NCBI RefSeq assembly: GCF_001742225.1
Contig: NZ_CP017075.1
Coordinates: 806,001-870,000 of the forward strand
Origin: Novosphingobium resinovorum
GTDB lineage: Bacteria; Pseudomonadota; Alphaproteobacteria; Sphingomonadales; Sphingomonadaceae
Direction of reading: 5' to 3'
Length of the DNA: 64,000 nucleotides
A program made the position numbers and the translations under genes. Each line of letters opens with the position of its first letter. Position 1 is the first letter of the stretch. The notes below the pieces were generated by a model that did not search any database, was not told the origin of the DNA, and worked only from the letters and a program-made list of their open reading frames with translations. Positions 18,680 through 25,478 of the stretch are shown in pieces.

Positions 18680-20197
18680 ATGAAGAGCACCATGCGCATA
18701 GCCCTTCCGCTTGTGGCCCTCGTCGCGCTGGCGGCTTGTGGCGACAGTCCCGAAACCCTTTACGCCAAGGCGCGCGATGACTTCGCCGCCGGGAATTACC
18801 AGCGGGCGCGTGTGGAAGTGGCCTCCGCGCTGAAGGACAGGCCCACGGACGCCCCGATGCTGGCACTGCTGGTGGAGACGCAACTGCGGCTCGGCGATCC
18901 GGACGGGGCCGAAGGGGCGATCGGACGGCTCGAACGGGCAGGGGGCAAGGATATGGCCCGAATGAAGGCCGAAGTCGCCCTGCTGCGCGGTGACGCAAAG
19001 GCGGCATTGGCAACGCTTGGCAACGAGACCTCGGTGGACGGATGGCGCGTGCGCGCCGAGGCGCAACTGGCGCTGGGAGACGAAGAGGCCGCCCGCGATG
19101 CCTTCGAAAAGGGAATGAAAGCGGGGGGCGATATCCGGCTGGCGCAATCCTACGCCCGCTATCTGCTGGAGAACGGTGACCTGGCGCGCGCGGCTTCGCT
19201 GCTTGGAGAGATGCAGCGCATCGCGCCACGATCGTATGAGGCACTGGTGATGGCAGGCGATCTGGCATCGGCGCAGGGCCGCGAAGAGGATGCCGCGCGC
19301 GCCTATCGCACAGCTATCGATGCGTTTCCCGACCGTGCGGCGCCGATGCTGGCGCTGGCCGAGCATTACGACGGTTTGGGCAAGCTGGACGAAGCATCGA
19401 AGCTGGTCGATCAGGCTGCCGAAGTGGCGCCTGACGACCCGGAGGTGGAGGTAATGCGAATCCAGCTGCTGTCCGAACAAGGGCAGTGGGAGAAGATCCG
19501 CACCACGCTCCAGACGCGCGAATCCGAACTGGCGGCAGGGTCCACGCTGAGCATGCGCTATGGCGAGGCATTGCTGCAGCTGGGCCATGCGGAGCAGGCG
19601 CGGGTGATCTTCAGGCGGGCGGTGCTGGCGCTTCCGGGCAATCCCTATGCCCGGCTGATGCTGGGTGAGTCGCAGCTGGCGACCGGCGACGGTCAGGGGG
19701 CATGGGCAACGCTGCAGCCGCTCGCGGCATCGACGCTGGCCGGGCCGCAGGTGCTGGAAGCTGCCGAACAGGCTGCCCGTGCGGTCGGCGCGCCCGAGGC
19801 GGCGGCGCTGCAGGCGCGGCTCGATCCAGCGCGGCTCAAGGAGACGATGGCCTTGGTCGGCCAAGGCGAATCCGCCATCGCCGGGCAGCGCTGGGCCACG
19901 GCGGCGGGAATCTACGAGAGACTGCTGATGCGCGGTGAGGACCCGGAGGTGCTCAAGCGCCTCGCATTCACGCGAAGCGGGCTGGGTGAGGGGGATGCCG
20001 CCATCCGCGCTGCCGACAAGGCGGTAGCGCTGGGCAGCGACAATCCGGACTATCTTTTCGTTGCCGGACTGGTGCGCGTCGTGGCGGGGCGCGATCTCGG
20101 CGAGGCGCAGCGACTGCTTGAAAAAGCCGCCGATCTCGATCCCGCCAACCGTGCGATCGCGCGCGAACTGAAAAAGGCGAAGGCCGCCGCCGGGTGA
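18680..20197 (+). CDS. TPR-repeat lipoprotein (possibly PrsT-like)
   Basis: This is a 505-residue lipoprotein: signal MKSTMRIALPLVALVALAAC with lipobox LAAC, then about ten tetratricopeptide-like helical repeats through the whole length. The start was chosen at the ATG that opens the signal peptide; an upstream in-frame ATG would put a hydrophilic leader before it. TPR lipoproteins of this kind (PrsT) occur in XrtA/PEP-CTERM clusters, and the convergent neighbour here is a PEP-CTERM protein. PrsT is usually much longer (about 900 residues), so the link is tentative. Its last codons lie inside a terminator hairpin. Confidence 0.75.
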   Translation: MKSTMRIALPLVALVALAACGDSPETLYAKARDDFAAGNYQRARVEVASALKDRPTDAPMLALLVETQLRLGDPDGAEGAIGRLERAGGKDMARMKAEVALLRGDAKAALATLGNETSVDGWRVRAEAQLALGDEEAARDAFEKGMKAGGDIRLAQSYARYLLENGDLARAASLLGEMQRIAPRSYEALVMAGDLASAQGREEDAARAYRTAIDAFPDRAAPMLALAEHYDGLGKLDEASKLVDQAAEVAPDDPEVEVMRIQLLSEQGQWEKIRTTLQTRESELAAGSTLSMRYGEALLQLGHAEQARVIFRRAVLALPGNPYARLMLGESQLATGDGQGAWATLQPLAASTLAGPQVLEAAEQAARAVGAPEAAALQARLDPARLKETMALVGQGESAIAGQRWATAAGIYERLLMRGEDPEVLKRLAFTRSGLGEGDAAIRAADKAVALGSDNPDYLFVAGLVRVVAGRDLGEAQRLLEKAADLDPANRAIARELKKAKAAAG

Positions 20198-20214
20198 TCC
20201 GGCGACGGCCTTTT
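20182..20214 (+). terminator. Rho-independent terminator overlapping the TPR gene stop codon
   Basis: GGCCGCCGCCGG pairs with CCGGCGACGGCC around a GTGAT loop and is followed by TTTT. The stop codon TGA sits in the loop, so the final residues of the protein (AKAAAG) are encoded by the 5' arm. Confidence 0.8.
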
Positions 20215-20230
20215 GCCAGATTAGGTAGAA

Positions 20231-20340
20231 CCCACCCCCACCCCCTCCCGCTTGCGGGAGGGGAGAAACGGAGACGTCCCTCCCGCTTGCGGGAGGGGAG
20301 CGAGACTTAGGCCAAAGGCCTTAGTCGCAGCGGGGTGGGC
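20231..20340. repeat. Composite CCCACCCC/CTCCCGCTTGCGGGAG intergenic repeat
   Basis: The ends are inverted (CCCACCCC... and ...GGGGTGGG), and two internal hairpins CCCTCCCGCTTGCGGGAGGG plus a third (GACTTAGGCC...GGCCTTAGTC) fill the element. Related copies lie at 40514-40589, 50818-50930 and, degenerate, 54434-54498. Confidence 0.75.
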
Positions 20341-20355
20341 ACCAGTGCCGAAATA

Positions 20356-20769
20356 TCAGGCGCGGGCCTTGCGGCGGCGCGCGTAGGCCAGGCCGATCAG
20401 GCCTGCACCCAGCATGCCCAGCATGCCCGGCTCCGGAACCGCGGTGCCGCCCGAGGAACCACCGCTCGAACCGCCCGAGGTCGAGGTGGTGCCGCCGGAG
20501 GTCGTCGTAGTGGTGCCGCCGGAGGTCGAACCGCCCGAAGTCGTCGTGCCACCCGAGGTGCTGGTCGTGCCACCCGAAGTCGTCGTGGTGCCGCCCGAAG
20601 TCGAGCTGCTGGTGGAGGTGCTGCCGCCGCACATCTTCCTGCCGATCTTGTCGCCGCAATCGCAGGAGTGCGTATGCTTGCCCTTCGAATAGGTCGCCTG
20701 CGCAGGCGAGGCCATGGCGACGGTGGCGCCGGCGGTGATCGTGAGAGCGATCAGAGTCTTGCGGATCAT
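20356..20769 (-). CDS. PEP-CTERM sorted exported protein, Ser/Thr/Gly-rich
   Basis: This 137-residue protein has an N-terminal signal peptide (MIRKTLIALTITAGATVAMA, cut near SPAQA). A short Cys-containing head (THSCDCGDKIGRKMCGG) follows, then a low-complexity run of TSGG-type repeats. It ends in a classic PEP-CTERM tripartite tail: VPEPG, a hydrophobic helix (MLGMLGAGLIGLAYA) and RRRK. PEP-CTERM tails are recognised by exosortase (XrtA type) and tied to exopolysaccharide. No exosortase gene is in the window, so the sorting enzyme would be elsewhere. The start begins the signal peptide; a longer frame would run through the promoter. A sigma-54-like site lies 43-59 bases upstream. Confidence 0.9.
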   Translation of the reverse strand: MIRKTLIALTITAGATVAMASPAQATYSKGKHTHSCDCGDKIGRKMCGGSTSTSSSTSGGTTTTSGGTTSTSGGTTTSGGSTSGGTTTTTSGGTTSTSGGSSGGSSGGTAVPEPGMLGMLGAGLIGLAYARRRKARA

Positions 20770-20811
20770 CGTAGTCTTACCCCAGTTACCCGAGTTGGTT
20801 GACCAGCAATA

Positions 20812-20828
20812 CGCAATCACCGTGCCAA
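20812..20828 (-). promoter_or_regulatory. Sigma-54 (RpoN) type -24/-12 promoter of the PEP-CTERM gene
   Basis: The minus strand reads TTGGCACGGTGATTGCG, against the consensus YTGGCACGRNNNTTGCW. GG and GC elements are exactly 10 bases apart and only the last position deviates. A start about 12 bases on gives a leader of roughly 30 bases before the ATG. PEP-CTERM genes in other bacteria are known to be controlled by PrsK/PrsR with RpoN, which makes the site credible. Confidence 0.75.
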
Positions 20829-20901
20829 TCGCCAATTTCCGCCAATTTCATTGAATCAGGCAGGGGTGAAGCGATCCATATGTAAGCTAACTCGACACCC
20901 T

Positions 20902-21477
20902 TCAGTCCTGCTGGCGCAGCGCCACGTCGTTCATGAAGCGGGCGTCGTCGCCGTTCGCAAGCCGATCCGCTTCCGCCGCCACCGCGCCCAGCATGTCGGC
21001 CAGCGGGTCCATCTCGGCCTTGGCGTAGTTGCCCAGCACGTAGCCGTGGACGCGGTCCTTGTGCCCGGGATGGCCTATGCCGAGCCGCACGCGGCGGAAC
21101 TCCGCCCCGAGGTGCTGGTCGATCGAGCGCAGCCCGTTGTGCCCGGCATGGCCGCCGCCCTGCTTCACCTTCACCTTGAACGGCGCCAGGTCGAGTTCGT
21201 CGTGGAAGACGGTGAGGGCGGACAGGTCCAGCTTGTAGAAGCGCATCGCCTCGCCCACCGAGCGGCCGCTCTCGTTCATGAAGGTAGCGGGCTTGAGCAG
21301 CAGCACTTTGTCGCTGCCGATGCGGCCTTCCTGCAGCCAGCCCTGGAACTTCTTCTGGACCGGGCCGAAGCCGTGAATCTCGGCGATCGCGTCGGCAACC
21401 ATGAAGCCGACGTTGTGGCGGTTGAAGACATACTGCGGACCGGGATTGCCCAGACCGACCCAAAGCTGCGTGGCCAT
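20902..21477 (-). CDS. pth: Peptidyl-tRNA hydrolase
   Basis: This 191-residue enzyme frees tRNA from stalled peptidyl-tRNA. The N-terminus WVGLGNPGPQYVFNRHNVGF contains the catalytic His. PATFMNESGRSV, the FHDELDLAPFKVKVKQGGG motif and GHNGLRSI match the family. The start is at MATQLWVGLGNPG; an in-frame extension upstream would add non-conserved residues. It follows rplY in the same direction, the common rplY-pth pair, though a terminator hairpin lies between them. Confidence 0.97.
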   Translation of the reverse strand: MATQLWVGLGNPGPQYVFNRHNVGFMVADAIAEIHGFGPVQKKFQGWLQEGRIGSDKVLLLKPATFMNESGRSVGEAMRFYKLDLSALTVFHDELDLAPFKVKVKQGGGHAGHNGLRSIDQHLGAEFRRVRLGIGHPGHKDRVHGYVLGNYAKAEMDPLADMLGAVAAEADRLANGDDARFMNDVALRQQD

Positions 21478-21511
21478 CCGTATTCCTTGCCTGCGTCCTT
21501 GCGGTTGCATG

Positions 21512-21549
21512 AAAAGAAAAGGCCCCTCCCACGCGGGGTGGGAGAGGCC
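21512..21549 (-). terminator. Terminator between rplY and pth (minus strand)
   Basis: The hairpin GGCCTCTCCCACC...GGTGGGAGGGGCC style stem (21521-21549), read on the minus strand, is followed by TTTTCTTTTC. It would end or attenuate rplY transcription before pth. Confidence 0.8.
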
Positions 21550-21575
21550 GTTTTCTACCCGAAAGCAGGAGAAGC

Positions 21576-22184
21576 TTACTCGGCCTCGGCCGCTGCTTCG
21601 CCTTCTTCGCTGCGCAGGGCAGAGGGAGCGGCGATCGTCGCGATCGTGTAGTCACGGTCGGTGATCGCGCTCTCGACGCCCTTGGGCAGCTTGACGTGGC
21701 TGATGTGGATCGATTCGCCCACGTCGAAGCCGGTCACGTCGATGGTGATCTCGTGCGGGATCTTCTCGGCGTCGCAGACCAGTTCGAGGTCGTGGCGAAC
21801 GATGTTCAGCACGCCGCCGCGCTTCAGGCCCGGCGACAGCTCTTCGTTCTCGAACACGACGGGCACGTTGACGTGCACGGTCGCGCCCTTGGCGAGACGC
21901 AGGAAGTCGGCGTGGAGCGGGCGGTCGCTGACCGGGTGGAAGGCAACGTCCTTGGGCTGGGTGCGGAACTTCTTGCCATCGACTTCGACTTCGATGATCG
22001 AGTTGAAGAAGTGGCCGGTTCCGAGCTGGCGAGACAGCTCCTTTTCCTGGACGTGGATCGCGAGGGGCTCTTCGTTGCCACCGTAGATGACGGCGGGGAC
22101 GCGACCTTCACGACGCAGTGCACGGGAGGCTCCCTTGCCAGCCCGATCACGCGTCTCGGCCGGCAGGTTAAGCGTATCGCTCAT
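21576..22184 (-). CDS. rplY: 50S ribosomal protein L25 (Ctc-type)
   Basis: This 202-residue long form of L25 has an N-terminal 5S-rRNA-binding domain ([23 protein letters not shown]) and a C-terminal TL5/CTC beta domain. An acidic tail ([10 protein letters not shown]) ends the protein. Alphaproteobacteria typically carry this two-domain form rather than the 94-residue version of E. coli. It is first in the rplY-pth pair. Confidence 0.96.
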   Translation of the reverse strand: MSDTLNLPAETRDRAGKGASRALRREGRVPAVIYGGNEEPLAIHVQEKELSRQLGTGHFFNSIIEVEVDGKKFRTQPKDVAFHPVSDRPLHADFLRLAKGATVHVNVPVVFENEELSPGLKRGGVLNIVRHDLELVCDAEKIPHEITIDVTGFDVGESIHISHVKLPKGVESAITDRDYTIATIAAPSALRSEEGEAAAEAE

Positions 22185-22372
22185 GGATCTTGCCTTTCAA
22201 AACTGGATAATAATGCGATGACACGCCGCTCATCGGTGCGCACCGTCCTGCCACGCCTCCAGGGATGACCATGACAGGAAGGCGCGGCCCTTACTGGGAG
22301 ATGGGCGGAAAAGCAAGCCGTTCGTGCGTCCGTGGGCGCGATGTCGCGGTGTTTGAGGGGGCGGTTGCGACC

Positions 22373-22442
22373 CTTCGACAAGCTCAGGGTGAGCGGGGTT
22401 GGAATAAATCTCCCAATTCCGCTCAGGCTGAGCTTGTCGAAG
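22373..22442. repeat. CTTCGACAAGCTCAG-type palindromic repeat
   Basis: 24-base arms (22373-22396 and 22419-22442) form a near-perfect inverted repeat starting CTTCGACAAGCTCAGGGTGA. The same element occurs at 25361-25435 between glyQ and glyS. It sits beside the 3' end of a TraB/GumN gene; the rest of the gap to rplY shows no other feature. Confidence 0.85.
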
Positions 22443-22453
22443 CCCCCAAAGCC

Positions 22454-23308
22454 TCACTCCACCCGCGTGACCGTGAACCCCTCGGCCGTCAGCATTGCGG
22501 GCAATCCCTCAGGCCCGGCCATGTGCGCTGCGCCGACAGCCACGAACGGCTTGCTGCCCGAGCGAACCGCCTGTGCGATCCGGCCAGTCCAGCGCCGGTT
22601 GCGGCCGGTGAACAGCACCGCGCGCAGTTCCGGGTCGGCGAGCAGGCCCGAGCGGGTCTCCGCCTCGATCGCGTTCACGTCGCCCTTGCGCCAGCTGGCC
22701 GAAAGATCGCGGTCGGGAGAGACGGCTTCGGCGACGACTGCGGCGAGGAGGTCGCGCTGCTCGCGCTCGGGCAGGGCGTCGAACAGGCCGAGCTGCGCGG
22801 CAGCGCCTTCGAGTTCGACCACCGGCCTTTGCCCCGCCGCCGCGATCACGGCGCGGTCGACACCGTTGCGGGTATCGCCTTCGTCAGCCCCTGCGCGGGC
22901 GAGCGTCAGGGCTGCGGCCCAGGTATCCATCGCCGCGAAGTCGCCGTCGCCCCGGCCGCTCTTTTTCAGCAAAGTGGCCAGAGCGGCGCGGTCTTTCGGC
23001 GGTACGCGTTCGGAAAGCGGCGGTTCGTTCTCGCTGCGCGCGAGGCTTTCGAAAGTGGCGGCGACTTCCGCCTCGTTCGCGAGGTTGCCGACTTCGACCA
23101 TGATCGATCCGGCTTCGTCCAGTGCGGAACCGACTTTCGCCGTGCGCCAGACGAGGGGGCGCTCGGCGCTGTGGATCGTGCCGAAGAGCCAACCGACGTG
23201 GCCCCGACCGTCCTCGACCCGCCACAACGCGGGGTTGGCCTGCTGGGGCTCGCTCGAACAGGCGACCAGCCCGGCGATCGCCAGAAGTACCGCAAAACGA
23301 CGGATCAT
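22454..23308 (-). CDS. TraB/GumN family lipoprotein (second of tandem pair)
   Basis: This 284-residue protein has a lipoprotein signal (MIRRFAVLLAIAGLVAC) and then a TraB/GumN domain with WRVEDGRGHVGWLFGTIHSA near its start and the FVAVGAAHMAGPEGL motif near its end. The GTIH and GAAH histidine motifs are characteristic and may bind metal, related to TIKI-type proteases. It abuts the upstream paralog with no gap, so the two form one transcript. The substrate is unknown. Confidence 0.85.
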   Translation of the reverse strand: MIRRFAVLLAIAGLVACSSEPQQANPALWRVEDGRGHVGWLFGTIHSAERPLVWRTAKVGSALDEAGSIMVEVGNLANEAEVAATFESLARSENEPPLSERVPPKDRAALATLLKKSGRGDGDFAAMDTWAAALTLARAGADEGDTRNGVDRAVIAAAGQRPVVELEGAAAQLGLFDALPEREQRDLLAAVVAEAVSPDRDLSASWRKGDVNAIEAETRSGLLADPELRAVLFTGRNRRWTGRIAQAVRSGSKPFVAVGAAHMAGPEGLPAMLTAEGFTVTRVE

Positions 23309-24217
23309 CTACTGTACCCGGGTCGAGGAAACGCCAGCCGCCGCAAGCTGGTCCTGCACGCTGCCCGGCCCGGCGAGATGCCCGGCGCCTACCGCGACGA
23401 ACACCGTACCCGGCTTGTCGAGGCGCGCCTTGAGCCACTTCGCCCAGTTGGCATTACGATCGGTGATCAGCACCTTGCGGATTTCCGGATCGCTCTCGTC
23501 TTCGTTCATCAGTTCGGCGAGGTGGTCGGCATCGCCTGCCTTCCACGCGGCGACCATCCTGTCGACGTCGGTTTTCACGTCGGGCAGCGCTTCGACCACT
23601 TCGTCGAGATAGGCGCGCTGGGTCGGCTCGGATAGATTGTCGAACAGGCCGATCTGGTAGTCGACGGTCTCGAAGGCATGGTTGGCCAGATGTCGCGCCC
23701 GCGCCCTGGCGGCGACCTGCTGGTCTATCCCGGTCTCGGTGCTGTAGCCTGCGGTCTTGAGCGGGATCAGCGTCAGCATGAGTGCGGCGAACCAGGCATC
23801 GTTGGCATCGAAAGCCTGTGCCGGGATGCCGATGGATGTCAGCGCGCCCTCGTAGGCGGTGCGCTCCTTGGCGGAGAGCGTGTCGCGCAGGGACTTGCCA
23901 TCCTTGCGCGCAGCCATCTGCAGGATCGTGCCCTGCGCCTGTTCGGTGTCGTCTATGGGTATCTCGGTCACCAATTCCTGCGCGCTGTCGAGCGCCTTGG
24001 CGACCGGACCGGCGTACCAGTCCACCTGCTCGGGCAGGACGTGGATCGTGCCGAACAGCCAGATCGTGGTGTCCTCGTCCGCGACTTTCCAGAGCGCCGG
24101 TCGGACGGCGGATGCTTGCGCCGTCTCCTGCGCCGAGGCGAGCGGGGACGACAGGGCGGTGAAGGCGAGCAGGGCGGAGCCGAGCCCGCTACGAATAAGG
24201 GTACGAACGCGGGGCAT
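23309..24217 (-). CDS. TraB/GumN family exported protein (first of tandem pair)
   Basis: This 302-residue protein has a Sec signal peptide (cut near LASAQE, not a lipobox) and the same TraB/GumN core: LWKVADEDTTIWLFGTIHVL early and FVAVGAGHLAGPGSV late. It is a clear paralog of the gene that follows it directly; one copy is soluble in the periplasm and the other lipidated. Duplication is inferred from shared motifs. Function in the periplasm is unproven. Confidence 0.85.
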   Translation of the reverse strand: MPRVRTLIRSGLGSALLAFTALSSPLASAQETAQASAVRPALWKVADEDTTIWLFGTIHVLPEQVDWYAGPVAKALDSAQELVTEIPIDDTEQAQGTILQMAARKDGKSLRDTLSAKERTAYEGALTSIGIPAQAFDANDAWFAALMLTLIPLKTAGYSTETGIDQQVAARARARHLANHAFETVDYQIGLFDNLSEPTQRAYLDEVVEALPDVKTDVDRMVAAWKAGDADHLAELMNEDESDPEIRKVLITDRNANWAKWLKARLDKPGTVFVAVGAGHLAGPGSVQDQLAAAGVSSTRVQ

Positions 24218-24455
24218 GGCAAACCTATCGGGGAGGAAACTGTAAGGCGGCGTGAACGGATCAGCGCCAGCGACGCCGGTCCCACCCTATGCACCATACG
24301 ATGCAGACGGCAATGGAGATGAACACGATCCGCAAACGACGCGGGCGCGGGCGGTGCCGCAATGCGCCGCAATGCCCTAAGCAATGCTTTGTGTTGTTGA
24401 TTTGGCAGCCCCGATCCGCCAAAGGCCGCGCATTCAAGAATTCGACGGAACCCCG

Positions 24456-25358
24456 ATGACCGCCGCCAAACAGCCGCTCAGCTTCCAGGACATGATCCTG
24501 ACGCTCCACAACTTCTGGAGCGCGCAGGGCTGCCTCATCCTGCAGCCTTACGACATGCGCATGGGCGCAGGCACCTTCCACCCTGCTACGACGCTGCGCG
24601 CGCTCGGTCCCGAGCCGTGGAAGGCCGCTTATGTCCAGCCCTCGCGCCGCCCGACGGACGGCCGCTATGGCGAGAACCCGAACCGGCTGCAGCACTATTA
24701 CCAGTATCAGGTGATCCTGAAGCCGAACCCGGAGAACCTTCAGGAACTGTACCTGCAGAGCCTCGCCGAGATCGGCGTCGATCCGCTGGAGCATGACATC
24801 CGCTTCGTCGAGGACGACTGGGAAAGCCCGACGCTGGGTGCCTGGGGTCTGGGCTGGGAAGTCTGGTGCGACGGCATGGAAGTGACGCAGTTCACCTACT
24901 TCCAGCAGATGGGCGGCTTCGACTGCAAGCCCGTCGCGGGCGAGCTGACTTACGGCCTCGAACGTCTGGCGATGTACATTCAGGGCGTGGATTCGGTCTA
25001 CGACCTGCGCTTCAACAACGAAGGCGTGAGCTACGGCGACGTCTTCCTGGCGAACGAGCAGCAGCAGTCGAAGTACAACTTCGAGATCGCCGACACCGAT
25101 GCGCTGTTCGCCGGCTTCAAGGCCGCCGAGGCCGAATGCATGCGCTGCATCGACGCCAAGGTGCCGCTTGCAGCTTACGACCAGGCGATCGAGGCGTCGC
25201 ACCTGTTCAATCTGCTACAGGCGCGCGGCGTGATCTCGGTGCAGGAACGCGCCAGCTACATGGCCCGCGTGCGCGATCTCGCCAAGGGATCGTGTCAGGC
25301 GTGGATCGACGTGAACAAGGACAAGTGGGAAGCCAAGTTCCCCGGGTGGACCGTATGA
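24456..25358 (+). CDS. glyQ: Glycyl-tRNA synthetase alpha subunit
   Basis: This 300-residue class II aminoacyl-tRNA synthetase subunit charges tRNA-Gly together with GlyS. Typical motifs are present: [36 protein letters not shown] and [20 protein letters not shown]. The start was set at [10 protein letters not shown] because the family begins there. It is followed by glyS after a 120-base spacer that contains a palindromic repeat. Confidence 0.98.
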   Translation: MTAAKQPLSFQDMILTLHNFWSAQGCLILQPYDMRMGAGTFHPATTLRALGPEPWKAAYVQPSRRPTDGRYGENPNRLQHYYQYQVILKPNPENLQELYLQSLAEIGVDPLEHDIRFVEDDWESPTLGAWGLGWEVWCDGMEVTQFTYFQQMGGFDCKPVAGELTYGLERLAMYIQGVDSVYDLRFNNEGVSYGDVFLANEQQQSKYNFEIADTDALFAGFKAAEAECMRCIDAKVPLAAYDQAIEASHLFNLLQARGVISVQERASYMARVRDLAKGSCQAWIDVNKDKWEAKFPGWTV

Positions 25359-25360
25359 GG

Positions 25361-25435
25361 CTTCGACAAGCTCAGCCTGAGCGGGGTGTAGAAGGACGTC
25401 TTCCCCCAACTCCGCTCGTCCTGAGCCTGTCGAAG
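25361..25435. repeat. CTTCGACAAGCTCAG-type palindromic repeat between glyQ and glyS
   Basis: Inverted arms at 25361-25384 and 25412-25435, the second copy of the family seen at 22373-22442. It starts two bases after the glyQ stop and would form a hairpin in the glyQS transcript, where it could stabilise or partly terminate the RNA. Confidence 0.85.
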
Positions 25436-25478
25436 GACCACAGCGCCCACCTATCAACCCGCGAAACGGGCCACTGAC

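Noticed and set aside
24261..24359. Short minus-strand frame with a hydrophobic stretch (RIVFISIAVCIVWCIGW) before glyQ
   Set aside because: Only 33 codons from a TTG, with no ribosome site; possible small membrane peptide but too little support.
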